DNA from: JAJUJL01 sp041736465
GTDB lineage: Bacteria; Chloroflexota; Anaerolineae; Anaerolineales; UBA4823
DNA: 6,851 nt
Assembly (NCBI GenBank): GCA_041736465.1
Contig: JBGSTO010000598.1
Coordinates: forward strand, 1 to 6,851
Direction of reading: 5' to 3'
This document shows, in pieces, positions 1-6,122 of this stretch. The position numbers and the translations under genes were made by a program. The notes under the pieces are model-generated. The model saw only the letters and a list, made by a program, of their open reading frames with translations, had not been told where the DNA came from and did not search any database. Within the stretch, counting starts at the first letter, position 1; each line of letters starts with the position of its first letter.

Positions 1-132
1 GTCGTGCATGCCGCCTCGCTGGTAAGCGCCAGCCTGGATGGCGAAAGCCTGCCCGTGCAGGATGCAGCCACTGTCCTGCCGGTGCATTCCAACGGTGAAA
101 AGACCTTGAGCCTGATGCTCTCCACGCAATAA
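1..132 (+). CDS. C-terminal end of an unidentified protein (5' end outside window)
   Basis: An open frame enters from the left edge and ends at TAA 130-132, giving 43 residues that finish ...GEKTLSLMLSTQ. It is taken as real because most third codon positions are G or C, as in the genes downstream, while frame 2 stops at once and frame 3 gives an Arg/Cys-rich, unlikely peptide. The fragment alternates hydrophobic and polar residues, as in a terminal beta-sandwich. C-terminal domains of glycosidases (for example GH38 mannosidases) can look like this, but the fragment is too short to assign a family. An 88-nt gap follows before the next gene, so it is probably a separate transcription unit or the loosely linked end of one. 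No clear terminator hairpin follows it. Confidence 0.6.
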   Translation, partial: VVHAASLVSASLDGESLPVQDAATVLPVHSNGEKTLSLMLSTQ

Positions 133-192
133 GCCCGTCAACTGTGCCCATTCGCAGAGCGGTTATCCCAAACGTCGCCTGCGTCCACCCTA

Positions 193-201
193 TGGTATGA
201 T
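193..201 (+). promoter_or_regulatory. Possible extended -10 promoter for the peptidase-mgsA operon
   Basis: The gap before the M14 gene contains TGGTATGAT, matching the extended -10 form TGn-TATAAT with one mismatch in the hexamer. No good -35 box lies 16-18 nt upstream, which extended -10 promoters can do without. Transcription would start near position 208, just before the ribosome site at 210-217, leaving a very short leader and excluding the ATG at 197 as a start. This is a single motif match in a GC-rich genome of unknown sigma-factor preference, so it is weak. Confidence 0.2.
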
Positions 202-209
202 TCAATCTC

Positions 210-217
210 AGGAGGAG
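210..217 (+). promoter_or_regulatory. Ribosome binding site that fixes the M14 peptidase start at 221
   Basis: AGGAGGAG lies here, with its GGAGG core (211-215) 5 nt before the ATG at 221. An in-frame ATG at 197 has no such site upstream, and using it would place this perfect Shine-Dalgarno inside the coding region. The downstream start is therefore preferred. Confidence 0.75.
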
Positions 218-220
218 CGT

Positions 221-1894
221 ATGGACTTGAACCGATATTTCAACAACCAGGAACTAGAATCCACCCTCAAGGAATTCACTGCGCAGTACCCCCGCCTGGC
301 GCAGCTTTCCGAGCTGGGCAAGAGCCATGAGGGCCAGCCCATCTGGCTGCTCACCCTCACCAACCAGGATACCGGCCCGGATACCGGCAAACCCGCCCTG
401 TGGATCGATGCCAATATCCACGCCACTGAGATCACCGGCACCACCACCTCGCTGCGCATTGCCCAGGCCCTGCTCAGCGGGCATGGCTCGGACGAGCGTG
501 CCACCCGCCTGCTGGACAATGCCGTTTATTACATCGTGCCCCGCCTCAACCCCGATGGCGCCAGGCTTGCCATGTCGGATAATCCCCGCTTCATTCGCTC
601 TGGTGTGCGCCCCTATCCCTTCGACGAGAAACAGGAAGGTCTGCACAGCCAGGATATCGATGGCGATGGGCGCATCCTGCAGATGCGCGTCCCCGATGCC
701 AACGGCGAGTGGAAGGTCAGCTCTCTGGATGCTCGCCTCCTGGAGAAACGCTCCCCCGACGAGCATGGCGGGCAGTATTACCGCCTTTTCAACGAAGGTC
801 TTCTGGAAGACTTCGACGGCTACCTGATCAAGGTCCCCCGCCCGCACCAGGGGCTGGACTTCAATCGCAACTTCCCCGCCCAGTGGCGCACTGAGAGCGA
901 GCAGGCTGGGGCAGGGCCTTTCCCCGCCTCCGAGCCGGAAATTCGCGCCGCCATCGCCTTCATCACTTCGCATCCCAATATCAACGTCGCCCTTACTTAT
1001 CACACCTTCAGCCGCGTCATCCTGCGCCCCTTCGGCACCAAACCGGATGAGGATATGGATACCAGCGACCTGTGGGTGTATAAAAAACTGGGAGAGATTG
1101 GCACTGCGCTGACCGGATATCGCAGCGTCTCCACCTATCACGATTTCAAGTATCACCCCAAGGAAGTCATCACCGGTGTATTCGACGACTGGATGTTTGA
1201 GTCCCTCGGCATTTTCGCATTCACCGTCGAGCAGTGGGATCTACCCACCGAGGCTGGCATCGCCGATCGCAAGTTCATGGAATGGTTCCGCCAGCACCCG
1301 CACGAAGAAGACCTGCAGATTCTCAAGTGGGCCGATGAGCACGCCGCCAAAGACGCCTACGTGGACTGGTATGAATTTGACCACCCCCAGTTGGGCAAAG
1401 TCGAGCTGGGTGGGTGGAACTTTATGTATTCCTGGAGAAATCCCCCGCATACCCTGATCGGAGCCGAAGCAGAGCGCAACATGCCCTTTGCCCTGGCCCT
1501 GGGAGACATGCTCCCTCGGCTGTCGGTGCACACTTTAGAGACCAAATCACTTGGCAGCGGAGAAACCTACCTCAACCTGGTGGTTGAAAACACCGGCTTC
1601 TTTTCCACCTGCACCAGCGAACAGGGGCGTAGCCGCAAAGCTGGACGCACCGTACGCATCGAGCTGGACCTTCCCGATGGCGTTGTGCTGCGCAGCGGCA
1701 GGCGCAAGGTGGATGTGGGTCATCTCGCCGGTCGCTCTGGTCGCCTGGAAAGCAGCATGATCTGGACCAACAGCCCCACCGATAACCGGGCGCGCTGCGA
1801 ATGGGTGCTCTCCGGCCCAACCGGCGCCCGCATCGATATCCATATCCTCAACGACCGTGCCGGCTCACTGCACACCTCAGTGACGCTGCCCTAA
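221..1894 (+). CDS. M14-family zinc carboxypeptidase, no signal peptide
   Basis: 557 residues from the start chosen by the ribosome site at 210-217. Members of peptidase family M14 are zinc exopeptidases that mostly remove C-terminal residues from peptides. The signature is complete: HATE at 67-70 gives zinc ligands H67 and E70, NPDG is at 110-113, the substrate-binding NRNF is at 215-218, the third ligand H261 sits in TYHTFSRVILRPFG, and E337 in FTVEQWD is the likely catalytic glutamate. Between NPDG and NRNF is a long insert containing DIDGDGR (145-151), an Asp-rich loop like those that bind calcium; similar loops occur in other bacterial M14 proteins. After the catalytic domain (to about residue 430) comes a beta-rich C-terminal domain, about 435-557. 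The N-terminus (MDLNRYFNNQ) is polar with no secretion signal or membrane segment, unlike classical secreted carboxypeptidases, so a cytosolic role is inferred. The M24 peptidase gene follows after 10 nt, suggesting joint peptide breakdown. Family call is firm; substrate unknown. Confidence 0.93.
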   Translation: MDLNRYFNNQELESTLKEFTAQYPRLAQLSELGKSHEGQPIWLLTLTNQDTGPDTGKPALWIDANIHATEITGTTTSLRIAQALLSGHGSDERATRLLDNAVYYIVPRLNPDGARLAMSDNPRFIRSGVRPYPFDEKQEGLHSQDIDGDGRILQMRVPDANGEWKVSSLDARLLEKRSPDEHGGQYYRLFNEGLLEDFDGYLIKVPRPHQGLDFNRNFPAQWRTESEQAGAGPFPASEPEIRAAIAFITSHPNINVALTYHTFSRVILRPFGTKPDEDMDTSDLWVYKKLGEIGTALTGYRSVSTYHDFKYHPKEVITGVFDDWMFESLGIFAFTVEQWDLPTEAGIADRKFMEWFRQHPHEEDLQILKWADEHAAKDAYVDWYEFDHPQLGKVELGGWNFMYSWRNPPHTLIGAEAERNMPFALALGDMLPRLSVHTLETKSLGSGETYLNLVVENTGFFSTCTSEQGRSRKAGRTVRIELDLPDGVVLRSGRRKVDVGHLAGRSGRLESSMIWTNSPTDNRARCEWVLSGPTGARIDIHILNDRAGSLHTSVTLP

Positions 1895-1904
1895 GGAGAA
1901 ACCT

Positions 1905-3092
1905 ATGCCATCCATCGTCCAAGAAAAAACCACTCAGGCAGTCGAAATCCTCAAAGAAAAAGGCGTCGACCTGTGGCTCACCTTCGTGCGTGAGACCATG
2001 GCAGGCGGCGACCCGGTGCTGCCGCTCATCTACGGTCACGACCTCACCTGGCAGTCAGCCCTGATCATCACCCGCACCGGCAAGCGCATCGCCATCGTCG
2101 GCGCCTTCGAGGCCGAAACTGTGCGCCGCCTGGAAGCCTACGATGAAATCATCCCTTACCACACCGGCATCCGCCAGCCCCTGGTGGAAACGCTCGACCG
2201 CCTGGCGCCGCAGCACATCGCCATCAACTTCTCCAAAAACGACACCCTGGCCGACGGCCTGCCCTACGGGCTGTACCAGGTGCTGCTCGGCTACCTGCAG
2301 GACACACCGCACGCCAGCCGCCTGGTGTCTGCCGAAGGCATCATCGCTGCACTGCGCGGTCGCAAAACTCCCAGCGAGGTAGCCCGCATTAAAGCCGCCA
2401 TCCGCACCACCGAAGACATTTACGCCCAGGTGTTTGCCTATGCGAAATCCGGCCTGAGCGAGCGCCAGATCGGCCGGTTCATGCACGACCAGCTCGATCA
2501 GCGCCGCCTGCTGCCTGCCTGGGATCGCTCGCACTGCCCCATCGTCAACGCCGGCTCCGATTCGCCCGTCGGTCATGTCGGTCCTTCCGATATCGTGCTC
2601 CAGCCCGGACACATCTTGCACCTGGATTTCGGCGTCACCCAGGACGGCTACGCCTCAGATATCCAGCGCCTGGCGTACGTCTTGCGCCCCGGTGAGAGCG
2701 CACCCCCGGAAGCCGTGCAGCACGGTTTCGACACTGTCGTCAAAGCCATCCAGGCTGCCGTGTCTGCTATACGCCCCGGGCTCCCGGGTAAAGACATCGA
2801 CTCCCTTGCCCGAAACATCGTCACCGGCGCCGGCTATCCGCAGTTCATGCACGCCCTCGGGCACCAGTTGGGCCGCCTGGCGCACGACGGCGCCGGTTTG
2901 CTTGGCCCGCTGTGGGAGAAATACGGCGAGACCCCCAACTACCTGGTCGAACCCGGTCAGGTTTACACCGTCGAGCCCAGCCTGGAAGTGCCTGGCTTTG
3001 GCGTCGTCGGTATCGAAGAAGACATTCTGGTCACCGCGGATGGCGCTGAATTCCTCAGCACACCCCAGACAGAGCTGGTCTTGATCCACTAG
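1905..3092 (+). CDS. M24-family metallopeptidase (Xaa-Pro aminopeptidase/prolidase type)
   Basis: 395 residues with the two-part creatinase/Xaa-Pro peptidase layout: an N-terminal domain (about 1-155) and a C-terminal pita-bread catalytic domain (about 160-395). All five dinuclear-metal ligands are visible: D241 (LHLDFG), D252 (ASDIQR), H320 (HALGHQLG), E357 (YTVEP) and E371 (GIEED). H316 and H327 match the accessory histidines of the family, and H224 (VGHVG) lies where the substrate-site histidine is expected. Such enzymes cleave the bond before proline, either at the N-terminus of peptides or in Xaa-Pro dipeptides; the motifs do not decide between these, and other M24 activities such as creatinase-like hydrolysis are not excluded. 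There is no signal peptide, so it is probably cytosolic. The ribosome site AAGGAG overlaps the stop codon of the M14 gene and lies 6 nt before the ATG, arguing for cotranscription and coupled translation. The mgsA gene starts 9 nt after the stop. Confidence 0.92.
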   Translation: MPSIVQEKTTQAVEILKEKGVDLWLTFVRETMAGGDPVLPLIYGHDLTWQSALIITRTGKRIAIVGAFEAETVRRLEAYDEIIPYHTGIRQPLVETLDRLAPQHIAINFSKNDTLADGLPYGLYQVLLGYLQDTPHASRLVSAEGIIAALRGRKTPSEVARIKAAIRTTEDIYAQVFAYAKSGLSERQIGRFMHDQLDQRRLLPAWDRSHCPIVNAGSDSPVGHVGPSDIVLQPGHILHLDFGVTQDGYASDIQRLAYVLRPGESAPPEAVQHGFDTVVKAIQAAVSAIRPGLPGKDIDSLARNIVTGAGYPQFMHALGHQLGRLAHDGAGLLGPLWEKYGETPNYLVEPGQVYTVEPSLEVPGFGVVGIEEDILVTADGAEFLSTPQTELVLIH

Positions 3093-3101
3093 GAGTGCGC
3101 G

Positions 3102-3566
3102 ATGACCAACCAGGTGCCGATGCCGCCGCAAAAACGGATTGCACTGGTGGCGCATGATGCCCGCAAGCCGGATTTATTGGATTGGGTGCGCTTCAATCAC
3201 GACACCCTCAGCCACCACTTCCTTTTCGGCACCGGCACCACCGGTTCATTGATTGCCAGGGAAACCGGCCTGTCCGTCAAAATCTTCAAAAGCGGCCCGT
3301 TGGGCGGCGACCAGCAGATCGGCGCACGCATCGCCGAAGGCGAGATCGACTTCTTGATCTTCTTCTGGGATCCGCTGGAGCAGCAGCCGCACGATCCGGA
3401 TATCAAAGCCCTACTGCGCCTGGCGGTGCTCTACAACATCCCAACCGCCTCCAACCGCGCCACCGCAGATTTCCTCATCGCCTCACCCTTTATGGAGATG
3501 ACCTACCAGCGCGCAGTCCCCGACTACCTCTCAATCCTGCGCCGCATCGCCGAGGAGGACGATTGA
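3102..3566 (+). CDS. mgsA: Methylglyoxal synthase
   Basis: 154 residues, almost the length of the E. coli enzyme (152), and alignable along nearly all of it. MgsA removes phosphate from dihydroxyacetone phosphate to give methylglyoxal, a bypass of lower glycolysis used when phosphate is short or sugar phosphates build up; known enzymes are inhibited by phosphate. Visible motifs are IALVAHD (13-19), the phosphate-binding TGTTG (44-48), SGPLGGDQQ (64-72), and FFWDPLEQQPHDPD (87-100). Catalytic and binding residues H18, D19, D70, D90, H97 and D100 match E. coli H19, D20, D71, D91, H98 and D101 with a constant offset of one. The tail differs, ending in acidic EEDD. AGGAG at 3091-3095, overlapping the preceding stop codon, sits 6 nt before the ATG; a second in-frame ATG at 3120 lacks such a site. 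Last gene of the tight run. Its place behind two peptidase genes is not an obvious functional link. Confidence 0.96.
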   Translation: MTNQVPMPPQKRIALVAHDARKPDLLDWVRFNHDTLSHHFLFGTGTTGSLIARETGLSVKIFKSGPLGGDQQIGARIAEGEIDFLIFFWDPLEQQPHDPDIKALLRLAVLYNIPTASNRATADFLIASPFMEMTYQRAVPDYLSILRRIAEEDD

Positions 3567-3570
3567 CGCA

Positions 3571-3591
3571 GGGCAAGCCTTTCGCTTGCCC
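3571..3591 (+). terminator. Hairpin just after mgsA, possible terminator or mRNA 3' end
   Basis: GGGCAAGC (3571-3578), loop CTTTC, GCTTGCCC (3584-3591): a perfect 8-bp, GC-rich stem starting 5 nt after the mgsA stop. The sequence after it is C-rich (CTCCGCCCC) with no run of T, so it is not a standard intrinsic terminator. It could mark a processed or partly terminated 3' end between mgsA and the VWA gene. A smaller stem (AGGCT/AGCCT, 3606-3618) lies further on. Confidence 0.4.
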
Positions 3592-3643
3592 CTCCGCCCC
3601 TGGATAGGCTGCCAGCCTGCCCAACACATCAAGGAGCTTTACC

Positions 3644-5053
3644 ATGCCCGCATTAATGCGCTGCCTGTACTGCGGCGTTCTCCAAGACGAACCCGCCGGC
3701 CCTAAAACTTGCACCCTGTGCGGCGGTGAGCTGGTTTTCCAGCAGCCACCACCCCCAGAAGCGCAAGGCAGCTACATCCACGCTCACCTTGAGCTGGACC
3801 AGGTCGCTGCCCCGGCAGGAAAAAACGTCGAACGCCATCTGCTGGTCACCCTGCGCTCACCCGCCCAGGTGCCTGAGCAGTACGCCCCTGCTACCGATTC
3901 CGGTCGTGAGCCGATTGCCTTCACCGCTGTGCTGGATGTCTCCGGTTCGATGACCGGTGAGAAAATCGCCAACGCCAAAGAAGCCGTCCGCCAGGCAGTG
4001 CGCAGCCTGCGCCAGGGGGATACCTTCTCTCTGGTCACCTTCAGCTCCGACGTGCACACCGTCTTTGGACCTGCCCCGGTCGACTCCACCCAGCGCAAAC
4101 AGGTCGAGTCCGTGCTGGCTGAGATCAACGCCACCGGCATGACCGCTTTAGACGGCGGCTTGCAGATGGGTATCGAGAAGGCGCGCCGCGCCGCTCAATC
4201 CAGCAACCTGGTGCTGCTGCTCTCCGATGGTCAGGCTAACATCGGCGAAACCGACCTGGAAAAGATCGGCGCGCTGGCGGCGCAGGGCCGCTCCCAGGGG
4301 CTTACCGTCTCGTCACTGGGCGTTGGCAGCGACTACAACGAAGCCCTGCTTTCTGAAATCGCCTCGCAAGGTGGAGGCCGCTTCTACCACGTACAGCAGC
4401 CCGCTCACATCGTCACTTTCCTGACCGGAGAGCTGGGCGAAATGTCCGGGCTCGCAGCACGCGACCTGCACATTCACCTGGAGCTGCCCGCCGGAGCGGT
4501 GGTGCAAACGCTCTCTGCTGCCTATCCGGTTTCCCAGGATGGCTCACACGCCGGCATCCTTGTCGGCGACCTTCCCGCCGACCTTGAAATGGAAATTCCC
4601 ATCCGCCTGCTGCTCACCTCGCAGAAAGCCGGCGCGCGCCTGGGAGTGCAGGGTTTCGTCAGCTACCACGCCCCGGGCGGCAGTCATCTGAAGTCAATCC
4701 TCAATCCGGTCACGCTGCGCGTGGTCGAAGGCGGGCAGTTCCAACTGAGAGATGGCATCGCCGCACCGGTTGTCGAACGTGTCCTGGCGCAGTTGAAAGC
4801 CGCCGCCGTGCTCACTACTTCCCGGGCGATGGCTCAGGCGCCGGGCGCCGGCGTGCAGGCCCACCAGGTGCAGCGCGACCATCTGCACGCCTACGCCCAG
4901 TTGTTGGGTGACGAGCGCGCCCACAAAGAAGCCGCCGAATTGGACAGCGTCTACCAGGTCATGGCCTCGCCGTCCGCTCCGGCAGCCAAGCAGTCGGTTG
5001 CCTCGGCTCACGCCTTCATGCGCAGCGCCCGCCCAAAGGAACCGAAACCATAA
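3644..5053 (+). CDS. Zinc-ribbon plus VWA-domain protein, function unknown
   Basis: 469 residues in four parts. First, a small N-terminal zinc ribbon: C7-x2-C10, then C23-x2-C26. Second, a beta-rich linker (about 42-90). Third, a von Willebrand factor A domain (about 91-262) with a complete metal-ion-dependent adhesion site: D98, S100 and S102 in DVSGSM, T167 in GMTALDGG, D195 in LLSDGQAN; it can therefore be expected to bind Mg2+ and a protein ligand. Fourth, a beta-sandwich-like stretch (about 270-362) and an Ala/Gln-rich, largely helical tail (about 370-469) ending in low-complexity Ser/Ala/Pro. No signal peptide or membrane helix is seen, so it is probably a cytosolic partner-binding protein. 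VWA proteins often act with AAA+ ATPases or signalling proteins, but none is next to it. AAGGAG at 3631-3636 lies 7 nt before the ATG; the next in-frame ATG (3656) would cut close to the first cysteine. It sits 77 nt after mgsA behind a hairpin, so it may belong to another transcript. Domain calls are firm; biological role is not known. Confidence 0.9.
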   Translation: MPALMRCLYCGVLQDEPAGPKTCTLCGGELVFQQPPPPEAQGSYIHAHLELDQVAAPAGKNVERHLLVTLRSPAQVPEQYAPATDSGREPIAFTAVLDVSGSMTGEKIANAKEAVRQAVRSLRQGDTFSLVTFSSDVHTVFGPAPVDSTQRKQVESVLAEINATGMTALDGGLQMGIEKARRAAQSSNLVLLLSDGQANIGETDLEKIGALAAQGRSQGLTVSSLGVGSDYNEALLSEIASQGGGRFYHVQQPAHIVTFLTGELGEMSGLAARDLHIHLELPAGAVVQTLSAAYPVSQDGSHAGILVGDLPADLEMEIPIRLLLTSQKAGARLGVQGFVSYHAPGGSHLKSILNPVTLRVVEGGQFQLRDGIAAPVVERVLAQLKAAAVLTTSRAMAQAPGAGVQAHQVQRDHLHAYAQLLGDERAHKEAAELDSVYQVMASPSAPAAKQSVASAHAFMRSARPKEPKP

Positions 5054-5059
5054 AACCGA

Positions 5060-5083
5060 GCCGCTCTTTATCCATAGAGCGGC
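5060..5083 (+). terminator. Hairpin just after the VWA gene, possible terminator or mRNA 3' end
   Basis: GCCGCTCT (5060-5067), an 8-nt AT-rich loop, AGAGCGGC (5076-5083): a perfect 8-bp stem beginning 7 nt after the TAA of the VWA gene. No T-run follows (next bases AGCCAAGCCC), so intrinsic termination of the E. coli type is not supported. Its size and placement match the hairpin after mgsA at 3571-3591, although the stem sequences differ. Confidence 0.4.
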
Positions 5084-5114
5084 AGCCAAGCCCGCTCGAA
5101 TAGCAACCATATTC

Positions 5115-5120
5115 AGGAGG
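5115..5120 (+). promoter_or_regulatory. Ribosome binding site that fixes the first reductase start at 5127
   Basis: A perfect AGGAGG lies 6 nt before the ATG at 5127. The frame stays open upstream to an ATG at 4908, but that part overlaps the end of the VWA gene by 146 nt, crosses the hairpin, and does not resemble the family. The 5127 start gives the classic reductase N-terminus (MQYTNLGRTGLKVS). Confidence 0.85.
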
Positions 5121-5126
5121 ACAATC

Positions 5127-6098
5127 ATGCAGTATACCAATCTGGGCCGTACCGGTCTGAAAGTCAGCCGCCTGTGCCTGGGAACGATGAACTTCGGTCC
5201 CTTCACCAGCGAGCCAGACAGCTACGCCATCATGGACCATGCCCTGGACCTGGGGATCAATTTCTTCGATACCGCCAACGTCTACGGTTGGAAGCTGGGC
5301 GAAGGCGTCACTGAGAACATCATCGGGCGTTGGTGGGCGCAGAGCAGCAGCCGCCGCGAAAAAGTGGTTATCGCCACTAAAGTCTTCGGACGAATGGGCG
5401 AAGGCCCCAACGAGCGCCGCCTGTCTGCGCTGCACATCCGCCGCGCCTGCGAAGACAGCCTGCGCCGCCTGCAAACCGATTACATCGACCTCTACCAGAT
5501 GCACCATGTCGATCGCGAAACCCCCTGGGAAGAGATCTGGCAGGCGATGGAGATTCTCGTCCAGCAGGGCAAGGTACTGTATGTCGGCAGCAGCAACTTC
5601 GCCGGGCTGCACATCGCCCAGGCGCAGCACGCCGCCGAAAAACGCAATTTCATGGGGCTGGTTTCCGAACAGTCACTCTACAACCTCAACGCCCGCATGA
5701 TCGAGCTGGAGCTCGTTCCTGCCTGCCAGGCTTACGGTCTGGGCATTATCCCCTGGAGCCCCCTGGCGGGAGGCTTGCTGGGCGGCGGGCTGCAAAAGCA
5801 GGCCGAAGGGCGCCGCTCTTCGGATCGCAGCCTGGAAGCCATCGAGAAGAACCGCCCCAAGCTGGAGGCGTACGAAAATTTCTGCACCGAACTCGGCGAG
5901 CATCCCGCAGATGTTGCCCTCGCCTGGCTGCTGCACAATCCGGCTGTCACTGCCCCCATCATCGGGCCGCGCACGATGGACCAGCTCACCGGCAGCCTGC
6001 GCGCCCTCGAAATCCAGCTCGATGAGACTGCGCTGAAGATGCTGGACGAGATCTGGCCCGGTCCGGGCGGCGCCGCCCCCGAAGCCTACGCCTGGTAA
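5127..6098 (+). CDS. Aldo/keto reductase (first of a tandem pair)
   Basis: 323 residues, the usual length for a single-domain (alpha/beta)8-barrel aldo/keto reductase, which reduces aldehydes and ketones with NADPH in the cytosol. The family N-terminus NLGRTGLKVS is followed by LCLGTMNFG (16-24) and INFFDTANVYG (44-54). The catalytic tetrad is complete: D48, Y53, K85 and H126 (YQMHHVD). Further family marks are VGSSNF (153-158), SEQSLYNL (180-187), PWSPLAGG (209-216) and the cofactor-side PIIGPRTMDQL (277-287). The end, PGPGGAAPEAYAW, is a tail I associate with a subgroup common in actinobacteria and related soil bacteria. Compared with the next gene it has 7 extra residues between the active-site Tyr and Lys. 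It lies 73 nt after the VWA gene and 24 nt before the second reductase, so the two reductases are probably cotranscribed. The substrate cannot be read from the sequence; sugars, small aldehydes or methylglyoxal are all possible. Confidence 0.94.
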   Translation: MQYTNLGRTGLKVSRLCLGTMNFGPFTSEPDSYAIMDHALDLGINFFDTANVYGWKLGEGVTENIIGRWWAQSSSRREKVVIATKVFGRMGEGPNERRLSALHIRRACEDSLRRLQTDYIDLYQMHHVDRETPWEEIWQAMEILVQQGKVLYVGSSNFAGLHIAQAQHAAEKRNFMGLVSEQSLYNLNARMIELELVPACQAYGLGIIPWSPLAGGLLGGGLQKQAEGRRSSDRSLEAIEKNRPKLEAYENFCTELGEHPADVALAWLLHNPAVTAPIIGPRTMDQLTGSLRALEIQLDETALKMLDEIWPGPGGAAPEAYAW

Positions 6099-6122
6099 CA
6101 TCATCGGTCACAGGAGGCTCTC

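Noticed and set aside
197..220. Upstream in-frame ATG of the M14 gene, adding 8 residues
   Set aside because: No ribosome site before it, and it would bury the AGGAGGAG at 210-217 inside the gene.
133..220. Terminator for the upstream gene
   Set aside because: No stem longer than about 5 bp and no T-run; nothing supportable.
254..1156. Long open frame of 300 codons on the minus strand
   Set aside because: Lies wholly opposite the M14 gene, whose catalytic motifs are intact. The product is Gly/Ala/Val-rich with no recognisable motif. Long antisense frames are expected from strong G/C third-position bias.
2055..2621. Minus-strand open frame opposite the M24 gene
   Set aside because: Shadow of codon bias; no domain, and the plus strand encodes a complete peptidase.
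3606..3618. Small AGGCT/AGCCT stem-loop in the gap before the VWA gene
   Set aside because: Only 5 bp with a 3-nt loop; likely to arise by chance in GC-rich DNA.
4908..5126. 73-residue N-terminal extension of the first reductase
   Set aside because: Out-of-frame overlap with the VWA gene; the family N-terminus and a perfect ribosome site place the start at 5127.
5016..5630. Minus-strand open frame of 204 codons across the VWA/reductase junction
   Set aside because: Overlaps the reductase active-site coding sequence, has no family resemblance, and its pattern recurs as a shadow opposite the second reductase (6108-6530).
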